Assembly (NCBI RefSeq): GCF_023205015.1
Contig: NZ_CP096258.1
Span: 3,658,001-3,722,000, forward strand
DNA from: Providencia rettgeri
GTDB taxonomy: Bacteria > Pseudomonadota > Gammaproteobacteria > Enterobacterales > Enterobacteriaceae
DNA length: 64,000 bases
Direction of reading: 5' to 3'
Positions 17,891 to 25,956 of the stretch are shown here, one piece after another; positions within the stretch are counted from its first letter, which is position 1, and every line of letters begins with the position of its first letter. A program made the translations under genes and the position numbers. The notes beneath the pieces are model-generated. The model saw nothing but the letters and a program-made list of their open reading frames with translations. It was not told the origin of the DNA and did not search any database.

Positions 17891-18682
17891 ATGAAAACAT
17901 TAATGTTGATTGGTTATGGAGCAATGGCACAAGAAGTGATGACTCGCTTACCTACTGAGATAGCACTGCGTTACATTGTTGCCCGGCCTCATCACCACCA
18001 AGCTATCTTGGAACGCTTTAAAGGAGCGGTCACACCTATAGATAGCCTCGATAATATTATCGAGCCGCCTGATTTAGTACTGGAGTGTGCGGGTCACCAA
18101 GCGGTACAACAATATGCGCCAACTATATTACAAAGGGGTTGGACACTCGCTATTATTTCCACTGGCGCACTGGCTGATGCGACTTTAGAGCAAACATTGA
18201 CTGATTTAGCAAAACGCCATCAAGGACTACTCATTCCTCTGACAGGTGCCGTTGCTGGGCTAGATGGTCTACGTGCCGCCAAAGAAGCCAATATCACCCA
18301 AGTGACCTACCAGTCACGTAAAAGCCCAGCAAGTTGGCACAATAGCGCGGCTGAACGTTATATCGATTTATCAAATGTCTCGGAAGCCACTGTATTTTTT
18401 AGTGGGAGCGCGCGTGAAGCGGCTCTGAATTTTCCAGCCAATGCCAATGTTGCCGCCACTGTCGCGCTGTATGGTATTGGCATGGACGCCACACGAGTGA
18501 AACTGGTCGTTGATCCAAACACCACAAAAAATTCACATCGTATTGATGTTACTGGTGATTTTGGCCATTTCTGTATTGAACTCAATGGAAACCCTCTGCC
18601 CTCAAACCCAAAAACATCTATGCTAGCAGCCTTAAGTGCTGTTGAAGTTTGTCGTCGTGTCGCTGGACATCAAGCTATTTAA
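17891..18682 (+). CDS. Aspartate dehydrogenase-like NAD(P)-dependent enzyme
   Basis: A 263-residue protein of the L-aspartate dehydrogenase (DUF108) family. It has an N-terminal LIGYGAMA nucleotide motif, a STGALAD segment near residue 95, and the typical LTGAVAGLDGLRAAKEA motif followed by a VTYQSRKSP strand. In other operons the family makes iminoaspartate for NAD synthesis or interconverts aspartate and oxaloacetate. No NAD biosynthesis genes lie here, so it more likely handles an amino or imino intermediate of the catabolic pathway. The ATG at 17891 has AAAGGA upstream. Confidence 0.8.
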   Translation: MKTLMLIGYGAMAQEVMTRLPTEIALRYIVARPHHHQAILERFKGAVTPIDSLDNIIEPPDLVLECAGHQAVQQYAPTILQRGWTLAIISTGALADATLEQTLTDLAKRHQGLLIPLTGAVAGLDGLRAAKEANITQVTYQSRKSPASWHNSAAERYIDLSNVSEATVFFSGSAREAALNFPANANVAATVALYGIGMDATRVKLVVDPNTTKNSHRIDVTGDFGHFCIELNGNPLPSNPKTSMLAALSAVEVCRRVAGHQAI

Positions 18683-18695
18683 TAGGAGCCCAATA

Positions 18696-20165
18696 ATGAA
18701 CAAAATGGATATTTTTGTTGGCGGTAAATGGCAGCAAGGCCGCGGGCCTGAAATGCAGTCGCGTTTTCCGGGAGATAACCAAGTGATTGCCACCCTTAAC
18801 AGTGCTAGCCTTGACGATGTTGAAGAGGCCGTTCTCGCAGCAGATAAAGCGTGGCGGGAGCCTACTTGGCGCAATATGCCTGCACATCAACGTGCCACTA
18901 TCTTATATAAAGTTAGCACACTAATTGACGAACAGCGGGAAGCTTTAACGCAATTACAAACTTTGGATAACGGCAAACCGTGGGCAGAAGCGCGTGGTTT
19001 AGTCATGAGTGCAGCGGCCACCGCACGTTACTTTGCCGCTGTTTGTGAGGTCTCCGGCGGGGAGCTTCCTCCTCGCCGCCAGCCCGACTTAATGACGATA
19101 AGTACTTACCAACCTATCGGGGTGATCGCTGCGATCACGCCATGGAACTCCCCGATTGCCAGTGATATGCAAAAAATTGCCCCGGCCCTTGCCGCAGGTA
19201 ACGCCGTAATTTTAAAACCCGCAGAAGCCACGCCTCTAATTTCATTAAAACTGGCTGAGCTATTTGAACAAGCGGGTTTACCCAGCGGCCTATTGAGCGT
19301 GCTCCCGGGTAGAGGTTCGATTGTCGGTGATGCACTGGTTCGCCACCCTCTGGTGAAAAAAATCTCCTTTACAGGTGGCACCAATACGGGACGACAACTG
19401 GCTCACATTGCGGCCGATAAACTGATCACCACATCATTGGAACTAGGTGGTAAATCCCCAACGATCGTGCTGTCAGACGCTGATATTAATGTCGCCACAC
19501 ATGGTGTTTGCTACGGTATCTTTAGCTCAATGGGGCAAGCCTGCATCGCAGGTTCACGCCTATTTGTGGCTAAAGATATCTACTCATCCTTTATGGAAAA
19601 ATTAACCCAATTGACCCAAAACTTGATCATCGGCGACCCCAGACAAGAACGAGTCCACGTGGGGCCATTAATTTCCCCTTCGCACCGAGACAACGTCAAA
19701 AACTATGTCGAGCAAGCAGTCCAACAAGGGGGGCAGATCCGTATTGGTGGAACTGCACCTACTGACCCAGCGCTTCAAGATGGCAACTACTTTTTACCGA
19801 CGATTATTGAAGGCTTAGATAACCAATCTGTTGTTTGCCAAGAGGAAATTTTCGGCCCAGTGCTCGTCGCCATGCCATTTGATGATGAAGAAGATTTAAT
19901 TCAGCAAGCTAATGATTCTGTTTATGGACTGGCTGCGGGTATTTGGACTCGCGACTACACTCGAGCCTTTAAACTGGCGGATGCCCTTGATGTCGGAACC
20001 GTTTGGGTCAACACCTATAAAGTTTTTTCTATTTCAACGCCATTTGGCGGCTTTAAAGAAAGTGGCATTGGCCGCGAAAAAGGCCTTGAAAGCCTCAAAG
20101 CCTATATGCAACAAAAAAGCCTATTTCTGGCACTTAACCCACAACCAAACCGTTGGTGTGAATAG
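18696..20165 (+). CDS. Aldehyde dehydrogenase
   Basis: NAD(P)-dependent aldehyde dehydrogenase of 489 residues, close to the betaine/semialdehyde dehydrogenase branch. The catalytic residues are present: Glu249 in LELGGK and Cys283 in GQACIAGS, with the PWNSPI and FTGGTNTG cofactor segments. AGGAG precedes the ATG. It could oxidise a semialdehyde from ring opening, or the aldehyde released by the adjacent ThDP enzyme; both fit the position. Confidence 0.92.
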   Translation: MNKMDIFVGGKWQQGRGPEMQSRFPGDNQVIATLNSASLDDVEEAVLAADKAWREPTWRNMPAHQRATILYKVSTLIDEQREALTQLQTLDNGKPWAEARGLVMSAAATARYFAAVCEVSGGELPPRRQPDLMTISTYQPIGVIAAITPWNSPIASDMQKIAPALAAGNAVILKPAEATPLISLKLAELFEQAGLPSGLLSVLPGRGSIVGDALVRHPLVKKISFTGGTNTGRQLAHIAADKLITTSLELGGKSPTIVLSDADINVATHGVCYGIFSSMGQACIAGSRLFVAKDIYSSFMEKLTQLTQNLIIGDPRQERVHVGPLISPSHRDNVKNYVEQAVQQGGQIRIGGTAPTDPALQDGNYFLPTIIEGLDNQSVVCQEEIFGPVLVAMPFDDEEDLIQQANDSVYGLAAGIWTRDYTRAFKLADALDVGTVWVNTYKVFSISTPFGGFKESGIGREKGLESLKAYMQQKSLFLALNPQPNRWCE

Positions 20166-20206
20166 CAAATCCGTCACCGGATTATGGCTGCATTGAGGAA
20201 AACATA

Positions 20207-21850
20207 ATGTCTGAAATGATTACAGTTGGCGAAGCTATCGCCAGAACACTCGAACAATACCAAGTCACAACGGTTTATGGGGTTATTTCAATTCATAATT
20301 TACCCATAGCAGATGCTATCGGGCGCCGCGAAGTGATTGATTTTACGCCAAGTCGTGGGGAAGCAGGAGCCGTTACCATGGCGGATGCACATAGCCGTTT
20401 TAGTGGCTTAGGGGTAGCACTAACCAGTACAGGCGCAGGTGCTGGAAATGCTGTTGGCTCAATGATTGAAGCCATGAATGCTTGCTCACCAATGATCCAC
20501 ATTACTGGGCAAGTTGAAAAGGCGTATCTAGATATGGATGCAGGGTTTATTCATGAAACACATGACCAACTCGGTTTTCTACGTTCAAGTTCTAAGCAAG
20601 CTTTTCGTGTTCATACCCCCGAACAAGCCGTTGCCACTCTACATAAAGCCATTCAGGTTGCTCAAACGATACCTTGCGGCCCTGTCTCTATCGAAATTCC
20701 AATTGATATTCAAAGTGCGCAAGTGCCATTATCTGTGCTCAGTGTGCCACTTCCCCCTTCTACGCTGCCTGACTGTTGTACATCGCTAGTCAATGCCATT
20801 TGGGATAAACTTCAACACGCTACACAGCCTCTATTATGGGTTGGCGCAGGTGCTCTACAAGCAAAAGATGCTGTGAAACGCCTTGCTGATGCGGGGATTG
20901 CCGTCATCAGCAGCACCCATGGGCGAGGTATTTTATCGGATAACCACCCATTCAGCTTACGTGCTTTTCATAATGCAGATTCCATTGATGCATTACTGCG
21001 TTCATGCGATTTAACTATCGTCGCTGGCTCGCGTTTACGCAGTAATGAAACCAAAACATGGTCATTACCTTTGCCACACCCCATCATACAAATCGATATA
21101 AATCCACTCGCAGCTAATCGCAACTATTTAGCCGACTTAACAGTAACTGGGGATTGCAAAAGTTTACTTGAAGCACTTGCCTATAAAATCGAACAAGCAA
21201 AGCGCCCTATCTCTGCTCAGTGGAAAAAACAAGTACAAGAGGCGGTACAACTGGCAGAAGAGCAACTCAGGCAACAATGTGGCCCTTATAGCCAACTCAG
21301 TGATGCCGTGGAGCAAGTCTTACCAAGTGACGGTATTTTTGTCCGAGACATTACGGTATCAGGGAGTTTATGGGGAAGCCGTTTACTCAAAGCGACCCAA
21401 CCAATGCACAACATTCACTCATTAGCCGGTGCGATTGGTCTAGGACTCGCCATGGCAATTGGCAGTGCCAAAGCAAATCCGAATGTGCCTGTTATTGGCT
21501 TAGTGGGTGATGGCGGGTTAATGTTAGGCATAGGTGAATTGGCCACTATGGCACAAGAGCAGCTCCCCATTGTTCTGATTATTATGAATGACCAAGGCTA
21601 TGGCGTAATGCGAGGTATTCAGGAAAAATATTTTTCAGACCGCCAATACTATAATCAGTTACTCACGCCTTCATTTAGCCAACTAGCTCAATCTATGGGG
21701 ATTCAGGCATTTACGATAGATAAAGCTACAGATTTCGAATCAACACTACGCCAAGCTGTCGATTTGAAGCAACCTGTTGTCATTGAAGTGTTAATGAATA
21801 GCATTGGCAAAATGAATTTCTCAGGCCCGCCACAGAAAAAATTATTTTAA
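20207..21850 (+). CDS. ThDP-dependent decarboxylase/lyase, last gene of cluster
   Basis: A 547-residue enzyme of the acetolactate synthase/benzoylformate decarboxylase superfamily. The cofactor-activating Glu52 lies in RGEAGA, and the GDGG-about 26-N metal/diphosphate motif begins at Gly434. The N-terminal, central and C-terminal domains are all complete. There is no small regulatory subunit nearby, so branched-chain synthesis is unlikely. The likely role is decarboxylation or carboligation of a 2-oxo acid derived from the ring-cleavage product. A perfect hairpin follows shortly after the stop. Confidence 0.85.
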   Translation: MSEMITVGEAIARTLEQYQVTTVYGVISIHNLPIADAIGRREVIDFTPSRGEAGAVTMADAHSRFSGLGVALTSTGAGAGNAVGSMIEAMNACSPMIHITGQVEKAYLDMDAGFIHETHDQLGFLRSSSKQAFRVHTPEQAVATLHKAIQVAQTIPCGPVSIEIPIDIQSAQVPLSVLSVPLPPSTLPDCCTSLVNAIWDKLQHATQPLLWVGAGALQAKDAVKRLADAGIAVISSTHGRGILSDNHPFSLRAFHNADSIDALLRSCDLTIVAGSRLRSNETKTWSLPLPHPIIQIDINPLAANRNYLADLTVTGDCKSLLEALAYKIEQAKRPISAQWKKQVQEAVQLAEEQLRQQCGPYSQLSDAVEQVLPSDGIFVRDITVSGSLWGSRLLKATQPMHNIHSLAGAIGLGLAMAIGSAKANPNVPVIGLVGDGGLMLGIGELATMAQEQLPIVLIIMNDQGYGVMRGIQEKYFSDRQYYNQLLTPSFSQLAQSMGIQAFTIDKATDFESTLRQAVDLKQPVVIEVLMNSIGKMNFSGPPQKKLF

Positions 21851-21865
21851 CTTTCAAACTAATAC

Positions 21866-21883
21866 GGGTGGCACAAGCCACCC
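21866..21883 (+). terminator. Hairpin at the end of the catabolic operon
   Basis: GGGTGGC-ACAA-GCCACCC, a perfect seven-pair stem 15 bases after the ThDP gene stop. No long T run follows, so it may be a weak terminator or a 3'-end-stabilising hairpin. Confidence 0.45.
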
Positions 21884-21970
21884 TACTTCATTGATAGATA
21901 ATGATATAAATGATTAAAGCCATCTGCTTTTTAAATTATTATAGTTAGGGACTAGATCACCCGACTAAGG

Positions 21971-22465
21971 TTATAAATTTGGCTTAAAATATTGCGTATA
22001 AATAGAAATCGCTTGCTCTTTTAAGATGCCTTTAACCACTTCAGGTTTAAAGGGGCTTTTGTCAAAGATTTCATCACTCCCCAGCATGATATTAAAACCG
22101 GCAATCTCGGCAAGTTCATCATGAGAAAGGCTATAAACCATCCGACCTAATTGGCTCCATACCATTGCACCGGAACACATACAACACGGCTCACAACTGG
22201 TATACAGCGTATAATCGGATAAATCCATGACTTTATGTTCAGAACAATACTGGCGTATGAGACCTAACTCCGCATGATAGGTTGGGTCACTTTCCGTATG
22301 AATATGATTTTCACCAGTCATAACGACTTGGTTATTTTTAACTAATACCGCACCAAAGGGTTCATTGCCATTTTTCGCAGCATCCGTTGCCAAGGCTAAA
22401 GCCTGCGTCATAAACTGAATATCCAGCGCATTCTGTTGCTCATTGTTGTTAAGCTTATTTTCCAT
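21971..22465 (-). CDS. Nucleoside/guanine deaminase-like protein
   Basis: A 164-residue zinc deaminase of the cytidine deaminase superfamily. It has the zinc and catalytic residues HAE (His64, Glu66) and PCCMC (Cys94, Cys97), with NGNEPFGAVLV at the front. This pattern fits guanine deaminase or tRNA-adenosine deaminase-like small enzymes; the exact base is not determined. AAGGGGG lies six bases before the chosen ATG; a GTG at 22471 is an alternative. It is convergent with the catabolic operon and unrelated to it by position. Confidence 0.85.
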   Translation of the reverse strand: MENKLNNNEQQNALDIQFMTQALALATDAAKNGNEPFGAVLVKNNQVVMTGENHIHTESDPTYHAELGLIRQYCSEHKVMDLSDYTLYTSCEPCCMCSGAMVWSQLGRMVYSLSHDELAEIAGFNIMLGSDEIFDKSPFKPEVVKGILKEQAISIYTQYFKPNL

Positions 22466-22654
22466 ATACACCCCCTTATATGCATAAATTAATTTAATTT
22501 TAAAATAACCTAAATAGGTTATATCAAGCTTAGTGATGTATTAATACAAAATAACGAGATCCTGTTCAATTTTCTGGCACATTTGGGAGGTATAAAACAT
22601 TTCACAATGTCTTGTTAGCACTAGAGTTCTACAGACGTTATCAAGCTTAAAGAT

Positions 22655-22859
22655 ATAAAAATGATTTCAATTTTTAGGCCACAAAAGGATTACAACATCC
22701 CTCACATAATTTCAAAAAGTCAGTAAATATATGGATTAACAAGAAATTAAAAGCTGAGATGAATTACAAAAGTATTTTAGGGAGCCATTAGCGTGATATG
22801 TTTCAGATACAAAAAAGCCACTTCTTTCAAAGTGGCTTAATGCGCTGATTTAACAGCTT
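22655..22859. repeat. Chromosomal flank resembling the prophage right end
   Basis: Lying outside the prophage, this stretch has recognisable blocks in common with 51540-51897 inside it: CATAATTTCAAAAAG, a GGGA/GGGG-ATTAGCGTGA-type block, the hairpin of the tRNA terminator (AGCCACTT...AAGTGGCTT), and GCTGATTTAACAGCT just before the att repeat. The copies are diverged, and the right copy has extra sequence. It looks like the remnant of an older related element at the same tRNA, or an anciently shared tRNA downstream region. No gene is visible in 22466-22859. Confidence 0.6.
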
Positions 22860-22911
22860 AAATTTGGTGGCCCCTACTGGACTTGAACCAGTGACCAATC
22901 GATTATGAGTC
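22860..22911. repeat. Left attachment repeat of the prophage (tRNA 3' fragment)
   Basis: A 52-base sequence identical to 51898-51949. It contains the last 47 or so bases of the tRNA-Ile2 gene, including the CCA end, in inverted orientation. It diverges at once after GAGTC. It marks the left junction of the prophage, next to int. Confidence 0.93.
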
Positions 22912-22965
22912 CTTTAAATCGCCTAACAAAAACAACAACTTACTTTGTTTTCAATAGGTTAATAA

Positions 22966-22990
22966 ACGAATGAATACGAATAAATACGGT
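22966..22990. promoter_or_regulatory. Candidate Cox/Apl direct repeats at the left attachment site
   Basis: ACGAA, ACGAA and ACGGT occur at 22966, 22976 and 22986, exactly 10 bases apart. A related ACGAAT/ACCGGAT array with near-10-base spacing lies in the lysogeny control region at 25651-25687. Phage 186 Apl binds such helically phased direct repeats at both att and the switch. Excision control by the Cox/Apl protein is inferred. Confidence 0.5.
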
Positions 22991-23004
22991 GATAGGGTTT
23001 CTTT

Positions 23005-23022
23005 GCTGCCACTTTGCTGCCA
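23005..23022. promoter_or_regulatory. Candidate integrase arm sites, left
   Basis: GCTGCCA occurs twice, 11 bases apart (23005-23011, 23016-23022), each preceded by TTT. It overlaps nothing but the region just after the int stop. The same heptamer occurs three times near the other end of the prophage (51800, 51817, 51828). This is the expected layout of arm-type integrase sites. Confidence 0.55.
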
Positions 23023-24039
23023 TTAAATTAGTTTTTGCAGTGGATTGAACTCTATTGCTTCAGAAAGGTGATTAGGTGAAAAGTGAGCATATCTCATTGT
23101 CATCTTAATGTCTGTGTGCCCTAGTATTCTTTGCAATACTAAAATATTGCCACCTGACATCATAAAGTGCGAAGCAAAAGTATGTCTTAAAACATGGGAT
23201 GATTGACGTTCAGGCAATTCAATACCTGTACGTTCTAATGCGGAACGAAATGCAGAATAACAAGACTTAAATAATGGATTGTTCCCCTTCCCTTTTGGCA
23301 ATGTTTTTGCAAACTCGTCACTAATGGGAACTGACCTATTACGCTTACCTTTTGTCTTGATAAATGTGATTGTGTTATTTCTGATTTGTGATGCTGTCAG
23401 TTTTTCGGCTTCTGACCATCGCGCACCAGTTGCTAGACAAATTTTAACGACATGAATCAAATCTTTTGAGCTACTTTTCTCACATTCAGTTATTAGCAGT
23501 CTCATTTGCTCATCATCAAGGAAAGCCATTTCCTGTTCGTCAGTTTTATATGACCTGACTTTTGCTAATGGGTGTTCTTTTGCCCATTCATCAAGTCGAA
23601 TCAACTCATTAAACATAGCCCTAAAGTAAGCAAGCTCTAAATTAACCGTGCGTGGAGTAACAGTTTTTAATCTATCTGTTCGTGTGATTTCCCCACTCAA
23701 GCGCTTTTCACGATATACAGAAAAAATCTTTGCATTAAATTCAATGGCGAGAGGATCACCCATTGCTTCGCAGGCAAATATCATTAAAGATTTACGCTTT
23801 TCACCATCACCAAGAGTCACACCATGAGCACGGAACCAAGTTTCAACTAATTCTGTTAACTTGCGTTTATCTTGTTTTTCACCTAGCCACGGCTTATCTT
23901 GTGTTTCATCAAGAATATGACGTTCAAATGCAATAGCTTCACCTTTAGTTGTGAAGAGTTTACGAACTCTTTTACCTTGACGACCATTAGGAAAACATTG
24001 AACAAGCCAACGCCCGTCAGGTTGTTTTTTAACTGTCAT
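23023..24039 (-). CDS. int: Prophage tyrosine integrase
   Basis: Tyrosine recombinase of 338 residues that integrates and excises the prophage at tRNA-Ile2. The active-site residues are Arg207 (TGARWSE), His282 and Arg285 (HVLRHTF), His308 (LGHTD) and the nucleophile Tyr317 (MRYAHF). An N-terminal arm-binding region and a core-binding domain precede them, as in P2/HP1/186 integrases. It lies beside the left attachment repeat and overlaps the preceding gene by 11 bases, so it is the last gene of the CI transcript. Confidence 0.93.
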   Translation of the reverse strand: MTVKKQPDGRWLVQCFPNGRQGKRVRKLFTTKGEAIAFERHILDETQDKPWLGEKQDKRKLTELVETWFRAHGVTLGDGEKRKSLMIFACEAMGDPLAIEFNAKIFSVYREKRLSGEITRTDRLKTVTPRTVNLELAYFRAMFNELIRLDEWAKEHPLAKVRSYKTDEQEMAFLDDEQMRLLITECEKSSSKDLIHVVKICLATGARWSEAEKLTASQIRNNTITFIKTKGKRNRSVPISDEFAKTLPKGKGNNPLFKSCYSAFRSALERTGIELPERQSSHVLRHTFASHFMMSGGNILVLQRILGHTDIKMTMRYAHFSPNHLSEAIEFNPLQKLI

Positions 24040-24964
24040 GATTCGTTATGCCCGCTACATTTTTTAACCAATCATGAAAGTAATATTTTTTATGACCATC
24101 ACTTGATATCATTGTTTGAATTCGGCTTGCCAAAAATGTTCTGTGCTCCATCCTTGTATAACAGAAACCTCCAATATACTCATCGCCATAACCATTTTTG
24201 AAATATTGGTCTATATCTATAGTCCTTTTATTTTTACCTGAACTAGAAATATAGGTGAATGTTGATTTGATAGGCGGAAATTCAGCTACTAAATGCAACT
24301 CTTTAGCCTCGTATCTAATGCTTTTTGCATACTCAAACATTTCATGCAAATCTAATTTTAAAACCTTTCGACATAATTCAACAAAATCATAGCGTGTTGA
24401 CCCAACAATAATTTTTGTTTGTATTTCTTTCTCTTTTATTTCTGTTGTTTCTCCAGTCTCAGGGTCTGTTATATTCAGATAAAATTCACCATCATTTTTT
24501 ATGATAAGGCTAGTTATAATTCCATATATTTTATCTCTGTGATCAACAATCTTAAATGACGCAAGCTTCGTCGTGCCTTCCCATACAAGAGATTTGTTAT
24601 TTTCCATAACATATGTCTTGTTTATGTTATTCTCCGTGCCTTCATCAACAGTAAAAATCACAGGTGGTTTTGTTGCGGACTGCAATTGCTGAGTGATTTG
24701 TCTTTCAGAAAACTCTTTTGCGGCTTGTTCTTCTATTTCATTATTTTTTTTGATTGGCTTTTCCTGTTTTTTTTCTTTCGTTTTCCCAGAAAAAAACCAC
24801 CAACGCGATAAACCGACAATCAAAGAACCAGTAACAATCAACATAAATATTGATACGCCTTTATTTTTCTCATCTGGAGAAACAGTAAGGCTTAAGCCTG
24901 CCGCAAAGAACAATACTAAAAATAAAATTATTAATACTTTCAAAGTGGTTAATATTTTACCCAT
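24029..24964 (-). CDS. Membrane protein with WYL-like C-terminal domain, prophage cargo
   Basis: A 311-residue protein not part of the phage core. Two transmembrane helices (about 8-28 and 37-58) are followed by a charged Lys/Glu linker (60-95) and a cytoplasmic region. Residues 230-285 have the pattern of a WYL ligand-sensing domain: FTYISSSGKNKRTID, then IGGFCYTRMEHRTF and a final RI. It sits between CI and int, overlaps int and follows CI by one base, so it should be expressed in the lysogen. A superinfection-exclusion or defence role is a guess from position. The WYL call is by eye. Confidence 0.6.
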   Translation of the reverse strand: MGKILTTLKVLIILFLVLFFAAGLSLTVSPDEKNKGVSIFMLIVTGSLIVGLSRWWFFSGKTKEKKQEKPIKKNNEIEEQAAKEFSERQITQQLQSATKPPVIFTVDEGTENNINKTYVMENNKSLVWEGTTKLASFKIVDHRDKIYGIITSLIIKNDGEFYLNITDPETGETTEIKEKEIQTKIIVGSTRYDFVELCRKVLKLDLHEMFEYAKSIRYEAKELHLVAEFPPIKSTFTYISSSGKNKRTIDIDQYFKNGYGDEYIGGFCYTRMEHRTFLASRIQTMISSDGHKKYYFHDWLKNVAGITNHDS

Positions 24965-24965
24965 T

Positions 24966-25556
24966 TCAATAGTCCTTTATTTCTTTTATTACTCGCCCAA
25001 GCACTGTTAAGTCTTTCAAATCACAATCAAAAGCCATACCTACACCCGAGACTCTAACGCGTTGAACTGGTATACGGGTTAACTCTCTGATGCTGATCTT
25101 TCCCTCTATATCAACAAGCCATTTTCCGTCAAAAATATCACTAAATGATTTATCAATAAGATAATAGTCTTTATCCATTTGAACACAGATCGGGTCAACA
25201 GGTGCTGGTTTACTAGCAGATAACATAACCTTATCAAACATAACACTACTAGCTCTTTGCAACTCACCGTTGAATTCTTTGAAGTTAGTTAATTTTAAAA
25301 TATCAACGCGCTCATTATCAAACGGGTTGCCAGTTCCCCAAACTAACCATTCAAGATTTGCACCAGTTTCATGCATACACCTAACAACCATATCAGCAGG
25401 GAAGATATTTCTTTTGTATCTACCTGAAATGGCACTAGGCCCCATATTAAAATGCTCAGCCATCATCATTTTTGATGAAAAACCATAAGCTTCCATAATT
25501 CTATCTAAAACGATAGCGCTGTTTTCACATGACACAAAATCAAATGAGTCACTCAT
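24966..25556 (-). CDS. CI-type lysogeny repressor (186/HP1 family)
   Basis: A 196-residue repressor. The N-terminal helix-turn-helix (about 12-65; SSKMMMAEHFNMGPSAISG) is the Phage_CI_repr type, with the characteristic GANLEWLVWGTG segment. The C-terminal half is an oligomerisation domain without an obvious self-cleavage site, as in 186 CI. This matters for induction: a non-cleavable repressor needs an antirepressor, and a LexA-box gene at 30349 is a candidate. It is divergent from the cox-like gene across a 146-base switch region. Confidence 0.85.
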   Translation of the reverse strand: MSDSFDFVSCENSAIVLDRIMEAYGFSSKMMMAEHFNMGPSAISGRYKRNIFPADMVVRCMHETGANLEWLVWGTGNPFDNERVDILKLTNFKEFNGELQRASSVMFDKVMLSASKPAPVDPICVQMDKDYYLIDKSFSDIFDGKWLVDIEGKISIRELTRIPVQRVRVSGVGMAFDCDLKDLTVLGRVIKEIKDY

Positions 25557-25604
25557 TTACGTTCCCGCCAATTTTACGTGATGGAAAATATCATATGAAT
25601 GATG

Positions 25605-25633
25605 TTGACATTTCACCTAACGTGAAGTAGATT
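25605..25633 (+). promoter_or_regulatory. Early lytic promoter with overlapping CI operator
   Basis: TTGACA at 25605-25610, 17-base spacer, TAGATT at 25628-25633. The spacer contains a perfect dyad TTCAC-CTAAC-GTGAA (25612-25626), ideally placed for a repressor to block RNA polymerase. It points rightward to the cox-cII genes. Confidence 0.65.
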
Positions 25634-25650
25634 TCAAATCATAGCAAATG

Positions 25651-25687
25651 ACGAATATAACCGGATGCCACCGGATAAAACCAGAAT
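25651..25687. promoter_or_regulatory. Candidate Cox/Apl repeat array in the switch region
   Basis: ACGAAT at 25651, then ACCGGAT at 25660 and 25670 and ACCAGAAT at 25680, spaced 9 to 10 bases. It lies between the early promoter and the cox-like start codon. The phasing matches Apl-type binding arrays and resembles the array at the left attachment site. Confidence 0.5.
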
Positions 25688-25702
25688 AGGAGATTTTGCA
25701 CT

Positions 25703-25927
25703 ATGCGCCCTAATATTACAATCACCATTCCTGAGCCATACCTCACTATAGAAGCCTACTGTGAAAGATTCGGTATGGCTAAAAGCACTGTTACAGACAT
25801 GATCAAAGATGGTCGTTTACCTGTGCGAAAAAAACATAAAGACATGAAAAGTGGTCGCGTCTTTATAAACATGGCAAAGCTAACCGTTGAAGCATTATCA
25901 GACTGTGACATTTCGCTTCAAGCGTAG
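25703..25927 (+). CDS. Cox/Apl-like excisionase and repressor
   Basis: A 74-residue DNA-binding protein with a winged-helix excisionase fold: LTIEAYCERFGMAKSTVTDMI is a MerR/Xis-type helix-turn-helix, and KSGRVFINMAKL follows as the wing. In P2/186/HP1 phages the gene opposite CI has this fold and both represses the lysogenic promoter and directs excision. AGGAG precedes the ATG. It is the first gene of the early lytic operon. Confidence 0.85.
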   Translation: MRPNITITIPEPYLTIEAYCERFGMAKSTVTDMIKDGRLPVRKKHKDMKSGRVFINMAKLTVEALSDCDISLQA

Positions 25928-25956
25928 TCATTATTCGTATTAGGAGAATAAAGGCT

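Noticed and set aside
20207..21850. ThDP enzyme as acetolactate synthase large subunit
   Set aside because: No small regulatory subunit or branched-chain genes nearby and catabolic operon context; superfamily membership alone does not support it.
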